Source: Rhodoferax sp. OV413
Lineage (GTDB): Bacteria > Pseudomonadota > Gammaproteobacteria > Burkholderiales > Burkholderiaceae_C
NCBI GenBank assembly: GCA_945861195.1
Contig: CAMATS010000029.1
Span: 1-12,986, forward strand
Reading direction: 5' to 3'
DNA length: 12,986 nucleotides
This document shows positions 6,186-12,366 of the stretch, piece after piece. Made by a program: the position numbers and the translations under genes. Under the pieces are notes generated by a model. The model had not been told where the DNA came from, did no database searches, and saw only the letters and a list, made by a program, of their open reading frames with translations. Within the stretch, counting starts at the first letter, position 1; every line of letters starts with the position of its first letter.

Positions 6186-7658
6186 TTATTCGCCGCCAGG
6201 GCTTGGATCTAGATCACCAAGGCCAAAGCGGCGCAGCTTGACATACAGGCTTTGCCGGGAAAGTCCCAGCATTTCGGCCGCGGAGGCCCGGTTGTCCGAG
6301 GTCAGTTCCAGCGCCGCCTCAATGCACAGGCGCTCAATGAGGTCGGTGGTTTCACGAACGATGTCGCGCAGCGGCACACGGCCGACGAGTTCGGTCATTT
6401 GGCCGGCCGAGCGGGGCAACTCTTTTTGGGCGCGCGCATCCGCTGGCAGGCGTCTGCCGACATCACGGATGACAAAGCCCATGCAGGGATCCTCGCCACT
6501 GCTCACGGAAACTGCCGAGATTTCCACATCTGCCATGGAGCCGTAATTGCCCTTGATTCGTGTGGCGAACAGTCGCACCGAGCCACGTTGCCGCAGATTG
6601 GCGATCAGGACATTGAGGTCAACGCCACTGCGGCCCAGCCATTTTTCGAGTGACTCGCCACGCGCCTGTTCTTCGCTGGCGACCTGCACGAGTTCAAGAA
6701 AAGCGCGGTTGGCGGTGAGTACATGGCCGCTCAGGTCGGTGACGACCAAGGCGTCTGGGGCGCTCTCAAGAATGTTGCTGATTTGCTGTCGGTTGCGTTC
6801 ATCGTCGCGCGGGGCGCTATCGGGCGAACGCCCCAACCGCACCATGAAATGAGTCGAGTTCTCTTGGCGAAACAGCGACACGGTTGCGCTTAAAGCATCC
6901 GCGCTGTCAAGCAGTGTGAGGCTGAGTGACTCTGGTCGGCCGCTGCTGCGCAGTCGCGCGAGCGACTGTTGAAGGTCCCGGGCGCTGTCAATGCGCAGAC
7001 TGTCTGACAAAGTCCAGGCGGTTCGGCGTGCCCCTTCGCCGAGCAGGCGAAAGGCTGCCGGATTGGCCTCTTCGAGCCGTTCGCTGCCGGCATCCAGGAT
7101 CATCAGCGCCTCGGTTGACTCCTGGAAAAGCAGTCGGTAGCGGGTCTCAATATTGCGCAGGCGCCAATAATCGCGCTCCATCGACATTTGCGCGCTGACC
7201 AGTCGTTGCTGCAAGGTCATTTGGGCCCGCAGATCTCGGCCAAAGGCAACCGAATGCCCGGCGCCCGGGGTTTTTTGTTCTCCCGGCGGGCCCACAGGAA
7301 CCACGCTGTAAGACACCGCCATGTCGTCCCCGTCTGCGGCGCTGGACGGGTGATTGACATGCCGCCATTTGGCGCTGCCCCCGGCGCTGGCTTCCTTGAG
7401 CATGGCTTCAACCTTGGGCCGGCTCTCTACCGTGACAGTTTGCAACCAGGGCTTGCCCAGCCATTGTTGCTGGGCATGGCTGCGTAAATCATCGCTGCCA
7501 CAGGCCAGGTCTTGGATCACACCAGCCTCATCGACGATCAACACCAGGTCGGCCGCTGCAGCAATCAATCTGGAGGTGACATCCGAGCCCAAGCCCGCCA
7601 AGAACTTCTCTGGCATGTCAAACAAGCCATTCGGCTTTTCGGGGTTGGTCTGGAGCAT
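6186..7658 (-). CDS. ppsR: Photosynthesis gene regulator PpsR/CrtJ
   Basis: This is the redox-responsive DNA-binding regulator of bacteriochlorophyll, carotenoid and light-harvesting genes, acting on TGT-N12-ACA sites. The 490-residue product shows an N-terminal PAS-like domain (about 25-145), a Q-rich linker helix (about 146-175), PAS1 (about 176-275), PAS2 (about 292-402) and a Fis-type HTH (about 437-482; LCIEAALELTSDNRASAAEMLGLSRQSLYVKLRRFGLG). Cysteines are C53, C392 and C445 only. C445 corresponds to the HTH cysteine of Rhodobacter CrtJ/PpsR. No cysteine exists between 54 and 391, so the PAS1 cysteine that forms the intramolecular disulfide in Rhodobacter appears absent. The ATG has only a weak AGAAAG upstream; an ATG at residue 15 is an alternative. 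It lies 38 nt downstream of ppaA, probably co-transcribed. In the Rubrivivax relative the protein can both repress and activate. Confidence 0.94.
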   Translation of the reverse strand: MLQTNPEKPNGLFDMPEKFLAGLGSDVTSRLIAAAADLVLIVDEAGVIQDLACGSDDLRSHAQQQWLGKPWLQTVTVESRPKVEAMLKEASAGGSAKWRHVNHPSSAADGDDMAVSYSVVPVGPPGEQKTPGAGHSVAFGRDLRAQMTLQQRLVSAQMSMERDYWRLRNIETRYRLLFQESTEALMILDAGSERLEEANPAAFRLLGEGARRTAWTLSDSLRIDSARDLQQSLARLRSSGRPESLSLTLLDSADALSATVSLFRQENSTHFMVRLGRSPDSAPRDDERNRQQISNILESAPDALVVTDLSGHVLTANRAFLELVQVASEEQARGESLEKWLGRSGVDLNVLIANLRQRGSVRLFATRIKGNYGSMADVEISAVSVSSGEDPCMGFVIRDVGRRLPADARAQKELPRSAGQMTELVGRVPLRDIVRETTDLIERLCIEAALELTSDNRASAAEMLGLSRQSLYVKLRRFGLGDLDPSPGGE

Positions 7659-7696
7659 TCGATTCTTTCTGGAAAATAACTGAAGGTGGCCTTCGC

Positions 7697-8620
7697 TTAG
7701 GCCTGGCGCTGGCTGGATTTACGAAACCGACTCACCAAATCCTGCGCCATGGCCGGGGCCTCTCGCCCCTCGGTGATGATGGCATCGGCTTGAACAAGCT
7801 CGCAATAACTCGGCTGGGCGACAAAAAGCGGCCCGCCAACGATGATCACAACAGCCCGGTTCATCGACTCAGCCCGGATGTTGCTGATGCATTTGCCCAA
7901 TGCGCCGAGTTTGGTCTCGTCGCCAAAGGACAGCCCGACAACATCAAAATGCTCGCGTTTGGCCAGCCGGGCAGGGTCGACATGGCCGTCTGTTGCGCCG
8001 CCGGAGATGTTCCAGCCGGCTCGCCGAAAAAATTCCCGCACCATCGACAGGCCGAAGGTGTGTTGCTGGCCAGGGCCGGGCAACAGCAAAATACGGTGGC
8101 CGTCAGCCGCAGGCAGCTCAGGCAACTGGGCGCTCGCGCTGATCTCGCGCAAAATGCGCTGCAGCCGACCCAGCCCCAGGGTGACATCAGTGAAGTCGCA
8201 CAGGTCTTCGTTCCAGAGTTCGCCAAGGTGCCGGGCAACCGGTGCCAAGAGATCGATGTAGATGCTTTCTAACGAGATGCCCCGGGCTCGCATAGACTCA
8301 ATGCACTGGAAGGCAGCACGTTCATCCGCAGTGAGAGCTAACTTCGTGAACGCCAGAACATCCTCTGGACCTATGCCTTGGCCCTCCAGGGCCGGATAGG
8401 GCAGACAGGCCTGAGGATCACGGTGCGCGAGCACCAGGCGCGGAATGATCTCCTGCTCGATGGTCTGAAGCAGTGCGGCCATGCGACTCTCTACCCGTTC
8501 GTCTTTCGTCCCAGCCAACTGAGCGGGCTGCCCCTGGCTGTGGCCCCGCCCGATCTCGGAAGGGGAAGAATGCTGTTCATAACCATCATTCGACGACTCG
8601 TCCTCACTGAAAGAACCCAT
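7697..8620 (-). CDS. ppaA: Cobalamin-binding regulator PpaA/AerR
   Basis: This is a B12-dependent partner of PpsR/CrtJ that senses light through cobalamin and modulates PpsR activity. The 307-residue protein has a hydrophilic N-terminal segment (1-45), a helical region with LWNEDLCDFTDVTLGLGRLQ (about 135-154), and a Rossmann-like B12 domain containing GPGQQHTFG (182-190). H187 corresponds to the cobalt-binding histidine described for AerR. GLSFGDETKLG and VIIVGGPLF (about 229-265) complete the B12-domain pattern. The ATG has an AAGGAAA site 6 nt upstream (8627-8633). An internal ATG at residue 47 (8482-8480), just after the hydrophilic segment, could give a short form like the long/short AerR forms reported in R. 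capsulatus. It is transcribed away from bchF and heads the run with ppsR. Confidence 0.9.
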   Translation of the reverse strand: MGSFSEDESSNDGYEQHSSPSEIGRGHSQGQPAQLAGTKDERVESRMAALLQTIEQEIIPRLVLAHRDPQACLPYPALEGQGIGPEDVLAFTKLALTADERAAFQCIESMRARGISLESIYIDLLAPVARHLGELWNEDLCDFTDVTLGLGRLQRILREISASAQLPELPAADGHRILLLPGPGQQHTFGLSMVREFFRRAGWNISGGATDGHVDPARLAKREHFDVVGLSFGDETKLGALGKCISNIRAESMNRAVVIIVGGPLFVAQPSYCELVQADAIITEGREAPAMAQDLVSRFRKSSQRQA

Positions 8621-8638
8621 GTCTCGTTTCCTTGCTTA

Positions 8639-8659
8639 CCGCAGTGATGCGGGTTTTTT
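8639..8659 (+). terminator. Terminator-like hairpin facing bchF
   Basis: The perfect 5-bp stem CCGCA/TGCGG closes a GTGA tetraloop and is followed by G and six T on the plus strand. No plus-strand gene lies upstream, only ppaA on the other strand. On the minus strand it falls in the ppaA leader just before the ribosome site. Confidence 0.5.
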
Positions 8660-8661
8660 AG

Positions 8662-8701
8662 TGGCGGCCGTGGGTTTTGGCCGCCAGACTGCTGTTTTTT
8701 T
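8662..8701 (+). terminator. Second terminator-like hairpin facing bchF
   Basis: The perfect 8-bp stem TGGCGGCC/GGCCGCCA (8662-8686) has a 9-nt loop. It is followed after 8 nt by seven T (8695-8701). An outer ACTGC (8688-8692) can pair with GCAGT (8641-8645), which belongs to the first hairpin, so the two structures may compete. Confidence 0.5.
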
Positions 8702-8742
8702 ATCCAGAAACTGCCCACTGCCATCCCGGATGACTGTGTTCA

Positions 8743-8779
8743 GCCTGCTCGAAAGTGTGTTTTAAAGGGCTGAGCAGGC
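8743..8779. repeat. Inverted repeat flanking the ppaA -10 box
   Basis: GCCTGCTC (8743-8750) and GAGCAGGC (8772-8779) are perfect 8-bp arms around 21 bp that contain the proposed ppaA -10. A transcript starting near 8752 would carry only one arm, so a DNA operator fits better than an RNA hairpin. Confidence 0.45.
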
Positions 8780-8787
8780 GCTGTCAA
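8759..8787 (-). promoter_or_regulatory. Sigma70-type promoter of ppaA
   Basis: On the minus strand, a perfect -35 TTGACA (8787-8782) is followed by 17 bp and then -10 TAAAAC (8764-8759). The expected start is near 8752, giving a leader of about 130 nt before the ppaA ATG. The -35 again contains the TGTCAA half-site seen at bchG and bchF, but no TGT-N12-ACA partner is in place. Confidence 0.5.
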
Positions 8788-8800
8788 AGCATTTCCGATC

Positions 8801-8811
8801 TGTCCAGGACA
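8801..8811. repeat. Short perfect palindrome TGTCC-A-GGACA
   Basis: An 11-bp palindrome in the ppaA-bchF control region, centred near -54 of the proposed ppaA start. It carries TGT and ACA ends but with a 5-bp gap, so it is not a standard PpsR site. Confidence 0.3.
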
Positions 8812-8835
8812 AAACTTTACACCGTCTGGCCAGCA

Positions 8836-8869
8836 TGTCAAGTTAAATTTACGTAACAATAAGTTGACA
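8836..8869. promoter_or_regulatory. 34-bp composite PpsR-like dyad upstream of bchF
   Basis: The element has the form TGT-N12-ACGT-N12-ACA: two overlapping 18-bp TGT-N12-ACG units in opposite orientation sharing a central ACGT (8851-8854). The outer arms are TGTCAAGTT and AAGTTGACA (8 of 9 paired), and the centre TTACGTAA (8849-8856) is a perfect palindrome. In all, 13 of 17 positions are symmetric. Each unit is one base off the PpsR consensus TGT-N12-ACA. It contains the bchF -35 box. Confidence 0.65.
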
Positions 8870-8891
8870 GTATTGGATTTGGCGATTAAAT
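8864..8891 (+). promoter_or_regulatory. Sigma70-type promoter of bchFNBH
   Basis: A perfect -35 TTGACA (8864-8869) is followed by 16 bp and then TTAAAT (8886-8891), or by 17 bp and then TAAATT. Either predicts a start near 8898. The -35 is the right end of the 34-bp dyad. Confidence 0.5.
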
Positions 8892-8899
8892 TTGGGCCC

Positions 8900-9448
8900 A
8901 TGGAGACAATGCAGGTGACAAAACAGCAGCAGCTGGCCAAGCCGCGGGTGACCCCGGCCCGCCCGCTTTACACGCCCGAGGAGCGAATTCGGCGTGACAC
9001 ATCGGTCTGGACCCTGGTGCAGGGGGTGCTCGCGCCGCTTCAGTTTTTGGTTTTCTTGCTCAGCCTGGGCCTGGTGCTGCGGTTTTTGGCCACCGGCGAG
9101 GGCCTGGACGCTGCCAAGTACTCGATTGTGCTCAAGACCCTGACCCTCTACGCCATCATGGTGACTGGTTGTATTTGGGAGAAAGTGGTTTTTGGCCGCT
9201 ACCTGTTTGCCCCGGCCTTTTTTTGGGAAGACGTCTTCAGCATGTTGGTGCTGGCCCTGCACACCGCCTATTTGGTGGCCCTGTTCATGCAGGCCCTGGG
9301 CCCGCTCGAGTTGATGTATCTGGCGCTGGCGGCCTATGCAGCCTATGTGATCAATGCGGCGCAATTTTTGCTGAAGTTGCGGGCCGCGCGCCTGGACGGC
9401 GCGCAGCGTTTGGCCTCACCAGACGGGCAAACAGGGTTGCCCGCATGA
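8900..9448 (+). CDS. bchF: 3-vinyl bacteriochlorophyllide hydratase BchF
   Basis: BchF adds water to the C3 vinyl group of chlorophyllide-type intermediates to give the 3-hydroxyethyl form on the way to bacteriochlorophyll a. The 182-residue protein carries the characteristic N-terminal block RPLYTPEERIRRDTSVWTLVQGVLAPLQFLVFLLSLGLVLRFL and the conserved TGCIWEKVVFGRYLFAPAFFWEDVFS block, with about four membrane helices. The frame stays open back to a TTG at 8864, but that TTG is the -35 hexamer, so the start is ATG 8900 or ATG 8909. GGAG precedes the second by only 3 nt. ATG 8900 would leave a leader of about 2 nt. The stop overlaps the bchN start (ATGA). It is the first gene of the bchFNBH operon and is divergent from ppaA. 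Confidence 0.92.
   Translation: METMQVTKQQQLAKPRVTPARPLYTPEERIRRDTSVWTLVQGVLAPLQFLVFLLSLGLVLRFLATGEGLDAAKYSIVLKTLTLYAIMVTGCIWEKVVFGRYLFAPAFFWEDVFSMLVLALHTAYLVALFMQALGPLELMYLALAAYAAYVINAAQFLLKLRAARLDGAQRLASPDGQTGLPA
9424..9443 (+). promoter_or_regulatory. Hairpin with Shine-Dalgarno in the loop at the bchF/bchN junction
   Basis: A perfect 7-bp stem, CGGGCAA with TTGCCCG, encloses the loop ACAGGG and ends one base before the bchN ATG. AGGG in the loop is 8 nt from the ATG, the expected ribosome-site spacing. A ribosome finishing bchF would melt the stem, so it fits translational coupling. Confidence 0.55.
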
Positions 9449-10734
9449 GCGCAGTGATACCGATTCAGGTCCAGGCTAGCAGCGGCTGCACCGACGCGCC
9501 GGTCTTACGGGAGCGGGGGCAGCGCGAGGTGTTTTGTGGCCTCACCGGCATCATTTGGCTACACCGCAAGATTCAGGACGCTTTCTTTTTGGTGGTGGGC
9601 TCGCGCACCTGTGCACACCTGATTCAGTCAGCGGCCGGGGTCATGATTTTTGCCGAGCCCCGCTTTGCAACTGCCATCATCGACGAGCGAGACCTGGCTG
9701 GTCTGGCCGACGCCAATGTCGAGCTCGACCGGGTGGTAACCCGTCTGATCGAGCGTCGCCCCGAGATTAAATTGTTGTTTTTGGTTGGGTCCTGTCCCTC
9801 CGAGGTGATCAAGCTTGACCTGTCACGCGCGGCGTCTCGGCTCTCGGCTGGCCTGTCCCCCCGAGTCAGGGTGCTGAACTACTCTGGCAGTGGCATTGAA
9901 ACTACCTTCACTCAAGGGGAGGACGCCTGCCTGGCCTCGATGGTGCCAACACTGCCCCAGTCCGCCCCTGATGCGGCTCCTGCGCTGCTGGTGGTGGGCG
10001 CGCTGGCAGACGTTGTGGAAGACCAGTTTTTGCGTTTGTTTGCCCAGATGGGGCTGGGGCCAGTGCGGTTTTTCCCGCCCCGCAGTGCTTTAGATTTACC
10101 GGCCATTGGCGCGAACACCCGGTTTTTGCTGGCACAACCGTTTTTGGCGGACACCGCTCGCGCCCTTGAGTCACGCGGCGCCCAACGTCTGGCGGCGCTC
10201 TTCCCCCTCGGGGTTGAGGGCACCACGGCCTGGCTGCAAGCCGCTGCCACGGCCTTCGGTGTGTCTGCGGCTAGTTTTGAGGATGCCACCGCGACTGCCC
10301 GCCAGCGTGCTACCCAGGCTTTGGCGCGGCAAAAGGTGGCGCTGGCAGGTAAGCGAATATTCTTTTTTCCGGACTCCCAGCTTGAAATTCCCCTGGCGCG
10401 CATGCTGTCGCGCGAGCTCGGCATGGTCCTGCTTGAGGTCGGCACGCCCTACCTGCACCGGCAACATCTGGCTGAAGAACTGGCCTGCCTGCCTGCGGGC
10501 ACCATCCTCTCCGAGGGCCAGGATGTCGAGAAACAACTCGACCGCTGCCGCGCCGCCAAGGCTGACATCGTGGTCTGCGGCCTGGGCCTGGCCAACCCGC
10601 TGGAGGCCCAGGGCCTGACCACCAAGTGGGCGATTGAACTGGTCTTCACGCCGATCCAGGGCTATGACCAGGCGGCCGATTTGGCCGAGCTTTTTAGCCG
10701 ACCCCTGCTGCGCCGCATGCGGCTGGCTGCTTGA
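9445..10734 (+). CDS. bchN: Dark-operative protochlorophyllide reductase subunit BchN
   Basis: With BchB, this forms the catalytic NB-protein of dark-operative protochlorophyllide reductase, a nitrogenase-like enzyme that reduces the D ring of protochlorophyllide with electrons from BchL. The 429-residue length fits the family. Cys31 (REVFCGLTG), Cys56 (GSRTCAHL) and Cys117 (VGSCPSEV) match the three [4Fe-4S] ligands of R. capsulatus BchN (26, 51, 112) with one constant offset of five residues. The fourth ligand is expected from BchB Asp36, which is present. The ATG overlaps the bchF stop as ATGA. The frame is open far upstream inside bchF, but homology begins only here. The BchN stop is 11 nt before the bchB ATG. 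The cluster should be oxygen-sensitive, in line with PpsR control. Confidence 0.96.
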   Translation: MSAVIPIQVQASSGCTDAPVLRERGQREVFCGLTGIIWLHRKIQDAFFLVVGSRTCAHLIQSAAGVMIFAEPRFATAIIDERDLAGLADANVELDRVVTRLIERRPEIKLLFLVGSCPSEVIKLDLSRAASRLSAGLSPRVRVLNYSGSGIETTFTQGEDACLASMVPTLPQSAPDAAPALLVVGALADVVEDQFLRLFAQMGLGPVRFFPPRSALDLPAIGANTRFLLAQPFLADTARALESRGAQRLAALFPLGVEGTTAWLQAAATAFGVSAASFEDATATARQRATQALARQKVALAGKRIFFFPDSQLEIPLARMLSRELGMVLLEVGTPYLHRQHLAEELACLPAGTILSEGQDVEKQLDRCRAAKADIVVCGLGLANPLEAQGLTTKWAIELVFTPIQGYDQAADLAELFSRPLLRRMRLAA

Positions 10735-10745
10735 GAACGCAGGCC

Positions 10746-12365
10746 ATGCAACTCACGCTCTGGACTTACGAAGGACCGCCCCATGTGGGTGCCATGCGCA
10801 TTGCCACCGCCATGGAGGATGTGCACTATGTGTTGCATGCGCCCCAAGGCGACACCTATGCCGACCTGTTGTTCACGATGATCGAGCGCCTGCCCAAGCG
10901 CCCGCCAGTGACTTACACCACTTTTCAGGCCAGAGACCTGGGGGGCGATACCGCAGAGCTGTTCAAAAATGCGGCGCGCGAGGCCTATCACCGCTTTTTA
11001 CCCAAGGCCATGATGGTCGGTGCGTCCTGCACCGCAGAGCTGATTCAAGATGACCCTGGCGGCTTGTGCCGTGCGCTCGACCTGCCGGTGCCTGTGGTGG
11101 CACTTGAACTGCCGTCCTACCAGCGCAAAGAAAACTGGGGCGCCTCGGAAACCTTTTACCAGATGGTGCGCGCCCTGGCTGGCCCGGCCCGGCCCCAGAC
11201 GCCCCGTCCTGAAGGCCAGCGGCCGAGCTGCAATATTCTGGGCCCCTCGGCACTGGGCTTTAGGCACCGGGACGATCTGCAGGAGATCAGTCAGCTGGTG
11301 CGCCAACTCGGGATTGATGTCAATGTGGTTGCCCCGCTGGGCGCGACGCCAGCAGACTTGGGCCGCTTGCGTGATGCTGATTTCAATATTGTTCTGTACC
11401 CGGAAATCGCCGCCCTCACAGCGCAATGGTTGCAGCGGCAGTTTGGCCAGGGGTACAGCAAAACCATCCCGATCGGGGTGGGTGCGACCCGCGACTTTAT
11501 TGCCGAGGTGGCGCAACTCGCCGGGCTAGACCCCAGCGTGTTGCTCGCCTCCGCCGCTGCGCGTGCCACTTGGTATGCCCGCTCGGTTGACTCGACCTAC
11601 CTCACCGGGAAAAGAGTTTTTGTGTTTGGTGATGCCACCCATGCAGTGGCTGCTGCCCGCGTGGCAAGCCAGGAATTTGGCTTCAAGGTGGTTGGCATCG
11701 GCACCTACAGCCGCGAGTTTGCGCGCGAGGTGCGCGAGGCCGCCAAGCTGTACGACGTGGAGCCCCTGATCAGCGATGACTACCTGGAGATCGAGGAGCG
11801 CATCATTGAACTGCAGCCAGAGTTGGTGCTCGGTACGCAGATGGAGCGCCATATTGCCAAACGTGCCGGCGTGCCTTGCGCGGTTATTTCGGCGCCGGTG
11901 CATGTGCAGGACTTCCCGGCCAGGTATTCGCCGCAAATGGGTTTTGAGGGGGCTAATGTCCTCTTTGACACCTGGGTCCATCCCCTGATGATGGGGCTTG
12001 AGGAGCACTTGATCGGCATGTTTCGTGGCGACTCCGAGTTCCATGAAGATGCCGCGCCGTCCCACCTGGGCGGACATGCAGGCGCCTTACACCAGCCAAA
12101 AACAACCGAGCCGGAGCTGGCAGCAGCAGCGGCCCAAGCCGCCCCGGCCCTTGAGCCACAAGCCGCCAAGTCTGAGCCTGCGGCTGGCCCGCTCAGCGAT
12201 GCGCTGGCCCAGTGGGCGGGGGATGCCGAACGCGAACTTAAGAAAATTCCGTTTTTTGTGCGGGGAAAGGCCAAGCGCAACACCGAGCGCTACGCGCTCG
12301 AGCAGGGCGTATCCCTGATCACGGTCGAAACCCTGTATGAAGCCAAGGCGCATTTTGGACGCTAG
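10746..12365 (+). CDS. bchB: Dark-operative protochlorophyllide reductase subunit BchB
   Basis: This is the second subunit of the NB-protein, which binds protochlorophyllide and supplies one [4Fe-4S] ligand. From this ATG the protein has 539 residues and starts MQLTLWTYEGPPHVGAMR, the standard BchB N-terminus. Asp36 (QGDTYAD) is the unusual cluster ligand of the family, and Cys95 lies in GASCTAELIQDD. An in-frame TTG at 10731 is a worse start that would overlap bchN. The C-terminal domain (IPFFVRGKAKRNTERYA, GVSLITVETLYEAKAHF) is complete. It is joined to the core by a low-complexity Ala/Pro/Glu linker at about residues 450-482, which is longer and more Ala-rich than I would expect. The stop is one base before the bchH ATG. 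BchL is not in the window. Confidence 0.96.
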   Translation: MQLTLWTYEGPPHVGAMRIATAMEDVHYVLHAPQGDTYADLLFTMIERLPKRPPVTYTTFQARDLGGDTAELFKNAAREAYHRFLPKAMMVGASCTAELIQDDPGGLCRALDLPVPVVALELPSYQRKENWGASETFYQMVRALAGPARPQTPRPEGQRPSCNILGPSALGFRHRDDLQEISQLVRQLGIDVNVVAPLGATPADLGRLRDADFNIVLYPEIAALTAQWLQRQFGQGYSKTIPIGVGATRDFIAEVAQLAGLDPSVLLASAAARATWYARSVDSTYLTGKRVFVFGDATHAVAAARVASQEFGFKVVGIGTYSREFAREVREAAKLYDVEPLISDDYLEIEERIIELQPELVLGTQMERHIAKRAGVPCAVISAPVHVQDFPARYSPQMGFEGANVLFDTWVHPLMMGLEEHLIGMFRGDSEFHEDAAPSHLGGHAGALHQPKTTEPELAAAAAQAAPALEPQAAKSEPAAGPLSDALAQWAGDAERELKKIPFFVRGKAKRNTERYALEQGVSLITVETLYEAKAHFGR

Positions 12366-12366
12366 C

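Noticed and set aside
6206..6215. GATCTAGATC palindrome near the ppsR 3' end as an FNR-type site
   Set aside because: It lies inside the ppsR coding sequence, matches FNR poorly, and is explained by codons for Asp-Leu-Asp.
7688..7703. GGCC-N8-GGCC hairpin between ppaA and ppsR as a terminator
   Set aside because: The stem is only 4 bp with no T-run. The 38-nt gap fits co-transcription.
8621..8752. Cobalamin riboswitch in the ppaA leader
   Set aside because: A GCCGCCACT stretch recalls the B12 box, but the rest of the box and the riboswitch core are not there, and the leader is too short.
8864..8899. TTG at 8864 as the bchF start
   Set aside because: This TTG is the first part of the TTGACA -35 hexamer and the dyad; the family homology begins later.
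9169..9444. Upstream extension of the bchN frame inside bchF
   Set aside because: The extra 92 residues do not look like BchN. The family N-terminus and the ATGA overlap place the start at 9445.
10731..10745. TTG start for bchB overlapping the bchN stop
   Set aside because: The ATG at 10746 gives the standard BchB N-terminus and puts the cluster ligand at Asp36.
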